Shown here piece after piece: positions 1-8,019 of a DNA stretch of 64,000 nucleotides. The notes under the pieces were generated by a model. The model was given only the letters and a program-made list of their open reading frames with translations. It was not told the DNA's origin and did no database searches. Origin of the DNA: Epiperipatus broadwayi (lineage: Eukaryota > Onychophora > Udeonychophora > Euonychophora > Peripatidae). The stretch lies in NCBI GenBank assembly GCA_028023455.1, contig JAQFVV010006470.1:646001-710000 (forward strand), in the 5' to 3' direction. How positions within the stretch are numbered: position 1 is the first letter of the stretch; the number at the start of each line of letters is the position of its first letter. Made by a program: the position numbers and the translations under genes.

Positions 1-248
1 GTTTACATATATAAAATTTGGTTTTTGTTTTTCATAAATGTACATTTAAGGTTTCTTGCAATGATATATATTGCAGAAGCTTTGACTATGTGGAGAAACT
101 GAACTGATAACAGACCCATATAGCTATCTGGCTTGATAGGCTGAGTTGGAAGACATTTACAAGTCTAAAGAATTCATGCTTGCAAACTTATAGAAACTTT
201 AGCATAAATGCTTGGAGTTAGTGTTTAGGTCTAGTTTCTAACTACTAT

Positions 249-295
249 CCTTCACTGATGATAGCAAATCAGCTTGAAATCAGCTGATCTGAGGG
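249..295 (+). ncRNA. Hammerhead ribozyme motif, type I, repeat unit 1
   Basis: Core CTGATGA at 255-261 and GAAA at 276-279 are canonical. Stem I pairs 249-254 (CCTTCA) with 290-295 (TGAGGG), six pairs including one G-U. Stem II is AGC/GCT closing a short loop between the core segments. Stem III is ATC/GAT around AGCT (279-288). The base before the predicted cleavage is C289, an allowed H17. The open end is at stem I, so this is type I. Everything was read directly from sequence; activity is inferred. Confidence 0.75.
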
Positions 296-660
296 TGGAG
301 CCAATGAAAGAGACACTGAATTCTGACTCTGATGTTTATGTAAACAAAAATACACTTCATTGGAGGTCTTGGTAAAGCTCCATCTATTGATCATAAATAC
401 AAGTGATAGGAAGTTTACGTATATAAAACTTGTTTTTGTTTTTCATAAATGTACCTTTAAGGTTTCTTTCAATGATATATATTGCAGAAGCTTTGACTAT
501 GTGGAGAAACTGAACTGATATCAGACCCATATAGCTATATGGCTTGATAGGCTGCGTTTAAAGACATTTAGGTGTCTAAAAAATTCATGCTTGCAAACTG
601 ATAGAAACTTGTTGTATAAACACTTGCAGTTAGAGTTTAGGTCTAGTTTCTAACTCCTAT

Positions 661-707
661 CTTTCACTGATGATAGCAAATCAATTTGAAATCAGCTGAT
701 CTGAGGG
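661..707 (+). ncRNA. Hammerhead ribozyme motif, type I, repeat unit 2
   Basis: Same motif as in unit 1: CTGATGA at 667-673, GAAA at 688-691, stem III palindrome 691-700, C701 before the predicted cleavage. Stem I 661-666 pairs with 702-707, now with two G-U pairs. Stem II is weakened, because GCT has become ATT on its 3' side. This copy is probably less active than unit 1. Confidence 0.65.
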
Positions 708-798
708 TGGATCCAATGAAAGAGAGAGTGAATTCTAACTCTGACGTTTATGTAAACAAAATACACTTGTTTGGAGGTCTTTGTAAAGCTCCATCTAT

Positions 799-823
799 TA
801 TATATATATATATATATATATAT
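799..823. repeat. (TA)n between retrozyme-like dimer and PLE-A
   Basis: Pure TA array. The 412-bp repeat stops on its left and the outward 3' end of the inverted PLE-A fragment starts on its right. Confidence 0.95.
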
Positions 824-1143
824 CATCAAAACTACCCCAAATCTAAAATTAAACCAGACCAGAATAAAAATAATATTAAAACACAACCTAAGGTTTCACT
901 GCTACAAGCAGACTTCTCAAGTGTAAAGAAATAAAAAAAAACACACAATATATATACTATTAAAAACTACCCACAAATCCATTCACTTCCCATCCACCCT
1001 TAATATTAAAAGAACTCTTAAATAAGTTAATTGCTTCAGAATCATAAATTTTCAATAATAAAGACTCTTTAATTCTTCTTTTGATTTCATTTCTCTCAAA
1101 GAAGACAACCTTAGCTTCATCAAAATCAATAGTGTGGCCTGTA
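824..1143 (-). mobile_element. PLE-A inverted 5'-truncated fragment
   Basis: This stretch is essentially the exact reverse complement of 3770-4094: the last ~60 codons of the PLE-A protein plus its 3' untranslated tail. It is joined head-to-head to the full-length element at 1143/1144. Such an inverted, 5'-truncated partner is a recognised by-product of Penelope-like insertion. The lack of visible divergence between the arms suggests that both were laid down in the same event. Confidence 0.9.
881..924 (-). ncRNA. Hammerhead-like motif in inverted PLE-A fragment
   Basis: Reverse-complement copy of the motif at 3990-4033. On the minus strand: stem I ACAC/GTGT, core TTGAGAA (920-914), stem II CTGC/GCAG, GAAA (897-894), stem III ACC/GGT. 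See the plus-strand copy for discussion. Confidence 0.6.
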
Positions 1144-1557
1144 TATTATTTTTATTCTGGTCTGGTTTAATTTTAGATTTGGGGTAGTTTTGATTTTATA
1201 TTGACTAGTTTAGCTTTATGCTTGTAATGTTTACATTTTAATGAGTTTTTTGAGTTTAAGAGTAGTTTTGCTGATGTAGTGTAAAGATTTTTTTTTTTTT
1301 TTTATTATTATTATTATTATTGATATTTTATTATTGATATTTATTATAGACATTTTATTATTGATATAGTTATTTTTGTTTTTTGTTTTTAATTATTGAT
1401 ATATTTGAATGTCATTTATGTATATTATGTTTGTTGTGTGAGTTTGGGTTGAAAGAGTATATTTGTGTTTATTTAGTTATATTATATATATATAGAAGTG
1501 TGTGTAGGTTTTATTGGGTTTTAATTTATAAGAGTATTGGTAATTTGGGTATTTAGT

Positions 1558-1800
1558 ATGGGTTTGTGGAGCTTAATTTTTAATAATTTTCCATTTAATG
1601 ATATTAGAAGGATTAAAAATTTGTCTAAATTGAGTGATAAGATAGAATCTTTACGATAGCAGATTTATTTTCTTAAAAAATGTAGGGAATTTAGTGTTTT
1701 TCCTAGGTGTTGTGTTATTAATTTTAGTAAAAATAAAAAGTTGATTCAAAATAAAAATTTAGTTTTTAAGTTACAAACATATATATTGAATAGTTTTTAA
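1558..1800 (+). pseudogene. N-terminal part of PLE-A protein, interrupted
   Basis: An ATG at 1558 opens a frame that reads as the conserved N-terminal portion of PLE proteins (a segment around FLKKCREFSVFP is seen). It is broken by TAG at 1657-1659 and ends at TAA 1798-1800. The main frame is open back to 1794, so one missing base in the T run at 1794-1798 explains the switch to the downstream frame. The two lesions imply either a recently killed copy or consensus errors in homopolymer-rich sequence. Before damage the protein would have run from 1558 to 3953. Confidence 0.6.
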
Positions 1801-1904
1801 AAGATATTTTTGTAAGGTTTTATAAATTTATTTATCTATATAAAAGGAATAGATTTTATTTAGAAAGGAGGCAAGATTTTAATTATTCAATTTTGAATTT
1901 TTTT

Positions 1905-3953
1905 ATGAGACAATTTAGACAGAATAGGTCAAATTTATATTGTAAAAAATATGAAAGAAAATTAGAGTGGTTGTTTGGGAAAGTTAATAAAGTTTATTGT
2001 AGTGATAAAGGTTATGAGAATAATGTTTCTGAGGATAGAGTTGTTAATCTTACGGATTTGAAGTTAAATGATAGAGAATTAGATATTCTTGGTAAAGGCC
2101 CAAATTTTGTTCCATTTCATTCAAAAAATATAGTTTTTGATACAATTTCGTCTATTGAATCTAGTAATTTGAGTGATGAGCAGAAAGTTGGTATTCAATC
2201 GATTTTGAATAAAAGTTTAAAAAGGAAAGAAAAATTTGTTATTAATCCTGCTGAGATTAAACATCTTAAAAATAGGTTAATTGCTAATGATGTAATCATT
2301 TCTCGTGAAGACAAAGCTGGTAGGTTTGTTATTATGAAAGGAGATGATTTCAGAGAGAAAATGGATAGAGAATTAAATAATGGTAAATATATGTTGTTAG
2401 ATAAAAATCCAGGTAATTTGATTAAAAGAAAATTGATAGATATTATGAAGAAAATGGTTAATTTAAAAATTTTTAATAGAGTAGATTATTTAAAATGCTA
2501 TCCTAATGATTTTACATCAGCTAAGATGTTTGTGAATATTAAAACTCATAAAGATGGTTTTCCTTTAAGATTTATTTTTGATTTTACAGGTAGTGTTGTA
2601 GAAGGTATTTCTAGATTCTTGAATAATTTTTTAAAACAATTTGTTGATTTTGGTCAGTACACAGTTTCTTCTTCTTTTGAGGCTTTTGATAAGATTAATA
2701 ATTTTAAAATGGAAAGTAGTTGGGTATTTGGAAGTTTAGATATTGAAAATATGTATCAGTCTGTTAATAGGTTAAGCAGTATTGATGTTCTTTTGTCTGT
2801 ATTGATTAAGAAAAGTTCTTTATCAAAAAATAAAATTAAGGTAATTAAAGATTTGCTTTTGTTATTGGAAGATTCTATGTATTTTACTTATAAAGGTAAT
2901 TTTTATAAGATTAAGGAAGGGTGGATAATAGGTTATATTATTTCTCCTTTAGTATGTTCAGTTTATATTAGTTTTATGGAAGAGGAAATTATTATTAAAA
3001 AGAATTGTTTATATGTAAAATTATTTGTCAGATATGTTGATGATTGTTTATTTGTTGTTGAGAATGGTAAATTGAAGGAATTTGTAAATGAGTTTAATTG
3101 TTTTGATCCTTCTATAAAATTTGTGTTAGAAGGAGGGGGGTTAGATTTTGGTAAGTTAAAATTTTTAGATCTTTTGGTGATTAGAAATATAGAAACTAAT
3201 TGTTTATTGTGCAGTCATTTAGTTAAAAGTAAAGAATTAAGATCTATAATTAAACCTGATAGCTATCAGTCTGTATCTCATAAAGTAGCTGCTTTAAGGA
3301 ATTATTGTCATAGGAATATTAAATTAAATAATTCTAGTGGGGTAGCTTTGTTTCAGAAATATCAATTTTATAAAGATTATTTAAGTGTTGGATACTCTGA
3401 TAAATTTGTTAAAAGTATTTTATTTAATAGTAATATTTGTAAGGATGTAAAGGTTAAAGAAAAATATGATTTTATTTCTTTGCCATTTAAATTGTCTTCT
3501 TATAAAATTGTGTGTAGAAATAGTAAATTGTTTGAAAATAAGAAAATTGCTTGGAAAAGGGGTGTTACATTGAATAATTTATTGAATAATACAAAGGAAG
3601 TTTTTGATAGAAAGACTATTCCTGGTGTGGTATATTTTATTCCTTGTTTATTTTGTAAGAAGGTTTACATAGGTCAGAGTAGTTTGAGTTTAAATGAAAG
3701 AGTAAAGGTTCATAAAAGTAGAGTTAAAAATAGATATCTTAATTCTGCTTTGTATGTCCATGAAAAAGATACAGGCCACACTATTGATTTTGATGAAGCT
3801 AAGGTTGTCTTCTTTGAGAGAAATGAAATCAAAAGAAGAATTAAAGAGTCTTTATTATTGAAAATTTATGATTCTGAAGCAATTAACTTATTTAAGAGTT
3901 CTTTTAATATTAAGGGTGGATGGGAAGTGAATGGATTTGTGGGTAGTTTTTAA
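1905..3953 (+). CDS. PLE-A reverse transcriptase / GIY-YIG endonuclease
   Basis: 682 residues from the ATG at 1905; the open frame extends back to 1794 with no nearer ATG, and the true start is probably the broken one at 1558. The protein copies element RNA at a nicked chromosomal target. Visible blocks: EDKAGRFVIM near residue 136-145, KTHK at 213-216, first catalytic Asp in SLDIENMY (D279), the GWIIGYIISPLV block near 339-350, catalytic YVDD at 377-380, FLDL near 420, then a C-terminal GIY-YIG domain with GVVYF at 574, YIG at 588-590, a conserved Arg near 599 and a likely catalytic Glu near 648. A CxxC pair precedes the YIG strand. All catalytic residues are present. Codon use is as AT-rich as the surroundings. 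An active source copy is conceivable only if the upstream lesions are errors. Confidence 0.9.
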   Translation: MRQFRQNRSNLYCKKYERKLEWLFGKVNKVYCSDKGYENNVSEDRVVNLTDLKLNDRELDILGKGPNFVPFHSKNIVFDTISSIESSNLSDEQKVGIQSILNKSLKRKEKFVINPAEIKHLKNRLIANDVIISREDKAGRFVIMKGDDFREKMDRELNNGKYMLLDKNPGNLIKRKLIDIMKKMVNLKIFNRVDYLKCYPNDFTSAKMFVNIKTHKDGFPLRFIFDFTGSVVEGISRFLNNFLKQFVDFGQYTVSSSFEAFDKINNFKMESSWVFGSLDIENMYQSVNRLSSIDVLLSVLIKKSSLSKNKIKVIKDLLLLLEDSMYFTYKGNFYKIKEGWIIGYIISPLVCSVYISFMEEEIIIKKNCLYVKLFVRYVDDCLFVVENGKLKEFVNEFNCFDPSIKFVLEGGGLDFGKLKFLDLLVIRNIETNCLLCSHLVKSKELRSIIKPDSYQSVSHKVAALRNYCHRNIKLNNSSGVALFQKYQFYKDYLSVGYSDKFVKSILFNSNICKDVKVKEKYDFISLPFKLSSYKIVCRNSKLFENKKIAWKRGVTLNNLLNNTKEVFDRKTIPGVVYFIPCLFCKKVYIGQSSLSLNERVKVHKSRVKNRYLNSALYVHEKDTGHTIDFDEAKVVFFERNEIKRRIKESLLLKIYDSEAINLFKSSFNIKGGWEVNGFVGSF

Positions 3954-3989
3954 TAGTATATATATTGTGTGTTTTTTTTTTATTTCTTT

Positions 3990-4033
3990 ACACTTGAGAA
4001 GTCTGCTTGTAGCAGTGAAACCTTAGGTTGTGT
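3990..4033 (+). ncRNA. Hammerhead-like ribozyme with U3-A8 core, PLE-A 3' tail
   Basis: Stem I: 3990-3993 ACAC with 4030-4033 GTGT. Core: TTGAGAA at 3994-4000, which fits CUGANGA except that C3 and G8 are U and A and can still pair. Stem II: CTGC (4003-4006) with GCAG (4012-4015), loop TTGTA. GAAA at 4017-4020. Stem III: ACC (4020-4022) with GGT (4026-4028), loop TTA. H17 is T4029. All three stems and the loop order are right. PLE hammerheads are an established class; activity of this variant is inferred. Confidence 0.65.
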
Positions 4034-4125
4034 TTTAATATTATTTTTATTCTGGTCTGGTTTAATTTTAGATTTGGGGTAGTTTTGATTTTATATTGAC
4101 TAGTTTAGCTTTATGCTTGTAATGT

Positions 4126-4126
4126 T

Positions 4127-4165
<39 letters not shown>

Positions 4166-4166
4166 T
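4126..4166. repeat. (TA)n(TG)n at PLE-A 3' border
   Basis: TA array 4126-4149 followed by TG array to 4166, marking the outer border of the PLE-A insertion. Confidence 0.9.
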
Positions 4167-5361
4167 CGGTATTTTGATAATCTTATAACAGTTGCACTTA
4201 TAGAAGCATGATTTTTATATATCTATTTTTAATAATTTTATTTTAATTGATTACTTAGTTTGTGTGTTTTTTTAATCAAACTCAATCAAACATCTTGATA
4301 TTAATGGACATATCATGATTAATAATCTAATGGCCGATAAATCATCTACTTTTTTGTATTATTGAAACCAAAACACAAGTAAATTATTTTTGGGAAGAGT
4401 AAGATGAATCTTCAGTTCTAAGATGTAAATCATTATCACTATTTCAGTGTCTATCTTAATTATTTTATTTATAATCTAATATGTTCATTTTCTTTTGATC
4501 TTTATAAAAAACATTTAATATAAATATTATTTTGCTCAACTAAATTCAAAACTTATTATATCCAAATGCATTTAGGTAACTTTCAACTTTCATTCGTTTG
4601 CAATATCTATTTTCCAAATCTTAAATGATAATTTAAAATGATGTTTGGTTTGATTAAAAATATTTTTACATCCATATAAAAATCCCATACATAGTCTTCT
4701 TTACATGAACTCAATTATTTGTTAACATGCCATATCAGTGTTTGTAATTTTCCAATAATTTGAATAGTATTAATGTCATACTCTCATAAATATTCAATCA
4801 CCACAATGTTGTTCTATATTTTATCTTTAAAAAAATTAACACCACTTGTAGACTCTATACGTTAGCCTTTGCAGTAAAGTTCATTTTTACCTTTACACAA
4901 CTTTTTAACCTGTATTTACAAATTCACAAAGACAGATATTATCTTATTTAATATAATATAGAATTAATTCCAATGTTTCTTCACTAGAAAGTGATTTCCA
5001 GTTTCAACAACTTAAACAAATTATTATTATTGAATGATAATATCAATCAGATCTCATGTGATTTTTAGTACTCTCTGCTATCAGCCGCCAAAACCATGCT
5101 TCATTTTATAATTTGACTACATCTTGGGACTAAGTACTAGAATTCAGTTTTGCTTTTCCTGATTATGAGATCCAGTACTGCCATCTGTGAACTAATATAT
5201 AAATACATTAGAGTTCATATTTCAAAATAGCCAGATCAAATTGATACTCTAAGGTATTTATATATTAGTTCATTAAGGGTGGTACTGAAATTGTTAACCA
5301 GGTGTGTGATTTAATGCTTAATATTTGTATATTTATTTTATTATTGTGTTATGCATTGGGA

Positions 5362-5405
<44 letters not shown>

Positions 5406-5640
5406 TTATATAAAAATTTTTTTTTATTAAAAAATGAATATAAAATGTAAAATATATTTTTTATATATTTCATAATTATAATATTTTAAATTCTATTTTT
5501 TTATTTTTCAACCCTTCCACAAAATTAAAAAAGGGTGGAAAGATTTTTTTAAATTCCTTTGTGTGTGTTGTGTGATGAAGTAAAAAAGGTGAGAAAATAG
5601 ATATAAAAGTTTTAAATAAGATGGACCCCGCAAAATATGT
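4167..5640. other. AT-rich stretch with no gene seen
   Basis: No supported coding sequence. It contains an imperfect ~26-bp inverted repeat (5187-5214 against 5246-5272) that would form a hairpin with a ~30-base loop, and a TA array at about 5364-5396 followed by very A/T-rich low-complexity DNA. The remainder shows nothing recognisable. Confidence 0.6.
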
Positions 5641-5644
5641 ATTT

Positions 5645-5668
5645 TATATATATATATATATATATATA
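5645..5668. repeat. (TA)n array
   Basis: Pure TA microsatellite preceding the degenerate stretch that leads to the Gag-like relic. Confidence 0.9.
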
Positions 5669-6419
5669 ATGGTTGCCTCTAAGACTTTAAAGATAAGCAA
5701 GGCAATATTTTATGAATTAAAACCCCTAAGACTTGGAAGTAAGCAGGGCAATGCAACAGTGTTTGCAATAAACTAGTATGGGTTGTAGTAGCTAAGAGTG
5801 ACTGAATTGGGGTGATTATTTGAGTGTTCATGGAACATTGTATGCTTTAAGTGCGGTGATGGAATTCTTTTATCTACCTCATGATTGTGAATTGCTAATC
5901 ATTCTTTTGGCTGTCAATATCTGTCAGATCTCTAGAAGGATGGATGAGTATATATAACTTGGGGTATGAACTCTATTATAAATATAGGCATATGTATTAT
6001 ATAAATTATTTTAGTTTAAATTGTTAAATTGGGGATAGGTAGAGTTGTAGTTTATATAAGCATTAAAAACTAAATAAATGATGGCATAAAAAAGGCACAC
6101 TAATACAGAGATAGCTTATTCTTAAATAAATGTTTTTAAATAGAGGCTATGACCTCATACTTTGTCAGTTAGATATAAGTAAAAATGAGTGATGATGGAA
6201 GTTAAGTTAATTATAGGTACTTAAGATATAGATAGATGGATGAGGAGAATTATGGCTGAGAAAGAGTGGTTGTAAATTTTAAAGTATATGGGTGGATAGA
6301 TAAAGGTGTTTAACTCTGGATGTATAGGAAATCAGGGAGCAGAACAGAATAAAACAAAGGTAAAATGAGTAATATAAATATTCTATAAGCTTATAATAAG
6401 TATAGAAAAAAGTGTAATA

Positions 6420-7100
6420 TGGAACAAGACAAAGAATTTGTCATGGAAGAAAAAGAGGAGGTAGAACAGCAGGGCCCTCCAGAGTGGTTGCAAGTTATGT
6501 TGTGCCAAATAACTAAACAACTAGATCAGCAATCACAAGCGATGATTCAACAATAACAAGAGATATAGAAAATGAAGGAGGGCATGAGCCAAATGAATCA
6601 CTAATTTGATAATAAACTAGATCAACAGTTATAAAGATTTGACAGTAAAATAGATCAACAAGCTCAGGAAATAAAACAAGAGTTAAAATTAGAAATAAGT
6701 AAGCAATCTAAAAAATAGAAAACCTAGGATGAAATATAAGTAATGCATGGACAGCAAGTCAAGGGAAATGGGATGTAAATATCTGTATCGTAGAAGTCAA
6801 AATTTGTGTGACTGTAATCAAGCCATATGGAAATGACGAAGTAGCTGATACTCAAGAACCAAGTAATTCTGAAGAGGATATATACAGTGAGACCCATACC
6901 CTAGAAATAAAGTAGCCACTGTACAGGAACAAATTGATCTCAGAAAAGATGTAATCAGTAAAGCTACTTACTTAGAATTAAAGGTAGCTGCTGATGTATA
7001 TGCCCCAGTAGGGTAGCAGACATGTTTGATGCATTGGGGGCTACTGAAAGGATGGCAGAAAGTTATTATAAAAGGGAAGAGAGCTATGGCTATAAAATCT
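6420..7100 (+). pseudogene. Decayed Gag-like coiled-coil relic
   Basis: From ATG 6420 the frame starts MEQDKEFVMEEKEEVEQQGP and then reads glutamine- and lysine-rich text with heptad character (KLDQQ, KIDQQAQEIKQELKLEISKQ), broken by several stop codons. Long coiled coils of this composition occur at the N-terminus of LTR-retrotransposon Gag proteins, including arthropod Ty3/gypsy elements. No zinc knuckle, protease or RT follows before the PLE-D palindrome, and I could not find LTRs. A decayed host coiled-coil exon is the alternative. Confidence 0.4.
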
Positions 7101-7367
7101 CCAATATGAGAAAATGGAAGAAACCAGTTACACTGACAATATCCGACAATAGAAGTTGTTCTGAAATCAATAAGACATGATACATGTAGAATACTTGTTT
7201 AATAGTCCAAGGAGGATAGTCATGAATAATGTCATTCTGATTGGACTATATTGTAATTATATTTGTATTAAGTAAAAAAACAAATGTATATATTAAGCAT
7301 TTGGTTAATTGTTTAGGAAGGTAATTCCATAAGAGGCTATCAATTTTTTTTTTCTTTGGGAGTGAGG

Positions 7368-7370
<3 letters not shown>

Positions 7371-7432
<62 letters not shown>
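7371..7432. repeat. (TA)n, left border of PLE-D palindrome
   Basis: About 31 uninterrupted TA units immediately outside the left 3' end of the inverted PLE-D pair. Confidence 0.95.
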
Positions 7433-7435
<3 letters not shown>

Positions 7436-7504
7436 TTGTAATATTTTCATGGATATAAGATGTCATATTATTATTGCTATTTGTGAGATATTCCGTGTAG
7501 TGAA

Positions 7505-7557
7505 AAAGCTAAATGTTGACGTTTCAGTACAATATCAAGTACCTTCCTCAGAGCGTC
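7505..7557 (-). ncRNA. Hammerhead motif, PLE-D left arm
   Basis: On the minus strand: CTGAGGA (7551-7545), canonical C3-G8; stem II AG(G)TAC/GTACT; GAAA (7525-7522) followed by CGTC. This gives a minimal loopless stem III (AC/GT) with C17. Stem I is weak (only scattered pairs). Minimal stem III is a known trait of retroelement hammerheads, which often act as dimers. Confidence 0.55.
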
Positions 7558-7837
7558 CTCTTTCTCAAATCATAAGAATGCACGTGAGATTTAAAACCAT
7601 TTTTATCGTTTTCTTTCTCCTCATATTTAAATTCTATTGGTTGAGAAGATTTAAAATTAATTTTCTCTTCCAATAGCTTCTTCCAAATTAAAGAAGATTA
7701 ACAACATTTGGAAGAAGCTATTGGAAAAGAAAATAAATTTTAAAACTTCTCAACCAATAAAATTTAAACATGAGGAGAAATAAAACGATAAAAACGGTTT
7801 TAAATCTCACGTGCATTCTTATGATTTGAGAAAGAGG

Positions 7838-7882
7838 ACACTCTGAGGAAGATACTTGATATTGTACTGAAACATCAGCATT
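7838..7882 (+). ncRNA. Hammerhead motif, PLE-D right arm
   Basis: CTGAGGA at 7843-7849; stem II AG(A)TAC with GTACT (7850-7868), loop TTGATATT; GAAA at 7869-7872 then CATC. The stem III second pair is lost (C against A) compared with the left arm. The first two stem I pairs are present. Confidence 0.5.
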
Positions 7883-7929
7883 TAGCTTTTTCACTACACG
7901 GAATATCCTGCAAATAGTAATAATAATAT

Positions 7930-7932
<3 letters not shown>

Positions 7933-7970
<38 letters not shown>
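7933..7970. repeat. (TA)n, right border of PLE-D palindrome
   Basis: Pure TA array directly outside the right 3' end. Confidence 0.95.
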
Positions 7971-7973
<3 letters not shown>

Positions 7974-8019
7974 CTCATTTTACACATATATGTATTCTGT
8001 AAGTGGAAAAAAAATTGTA

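Larger units (their letters stand above)
1..798 (+). mobile_element. Retrozyme-like tandem dimer, ~412-bp unit
   Basis: Two head-to-tail copies of a ~412-bp unit fill the start of the window: 1-411, and 412 to about 798, where the second copy runs into (TA)n. The copies align along their length with scattered substitutions; the first may continue upstream. There is no convincing coding capacity. Each unit contains a hammerhead-ribozyme motif (separate entries), and the predicted cleavage sites after bases 289 and 701 are 412 bases apart, so self-cleavage would release unit-length RNA. Tandem few-hundred-bp repeats with type I hammerheads are the known layout of animal retrozymes and of hammerhead satellites (family knowledge). 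That this is a retrozyme is inference; a simple satellite is the alternative. Diverged copies lie at 17690-18306 (minus) and about 30480-30670. Confidence 0.65.
1144..4128 (+). mobile_element. Penelope-like element PLE-A, near full length
   Basis: This is an EN+ Penelope-like retroelement with one reverse transcriptase plus GIY-YIG reading frame. A 90-bp direct repeat, apparently identical and without gaps, marks its ends: 1144-1233 and 4039-4128. This is the pseudo-LTR arrangement typical of PLEs. The 5' end at 1144 corresponds to 4038/4039, only 8-9 bases downstream of the predicted hammerhead cleavage point (4029/4030). The 3' end runs into (TA)n then (TG)n at 4126-4166. A head-to-head inverted fragment precedes it. 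Identical pseudo-LTRs and a long open frame indicate a young copy, although the N-terminal region has a stop codon and a frameshift. Confidence 0.9.
7440..7932. mobile_element. Palindromic pair of PLE-D 3' ends
   Basis: Two ~230-bp arms (about 7440-7683 and 7700-7932) are inverted copies of each other around a short spacer. The right arm starts with codons resembling the tryptophan-containing C-terminus of PLE proteins (NIWKKLLE) and continues as 3' untranslated tail. A single-arm copy attached to more coding sequence lies at 55940-56530 and identifies the family. Both arms are severely 5'-truncated and point outwards, each ending in (TA)n. The arms differ by several substitutions, so the pair is not recent. 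Confidence 0.75.

Noticed and set aside
1265-1285. CTGATGTAG in the PLE-A leader as a possible second hammerhead
   Set aside because: CTGATGT does not fit CUGANGA, and no GAAA with a closing stem follows.
7356-7987. Two open frames of ~90-106 codons beginning with Ile-Tyr repeats
   Set aside because: Readings through TA arrays and PLE-D tail arms; the two are mirror images because the region is palindromic.
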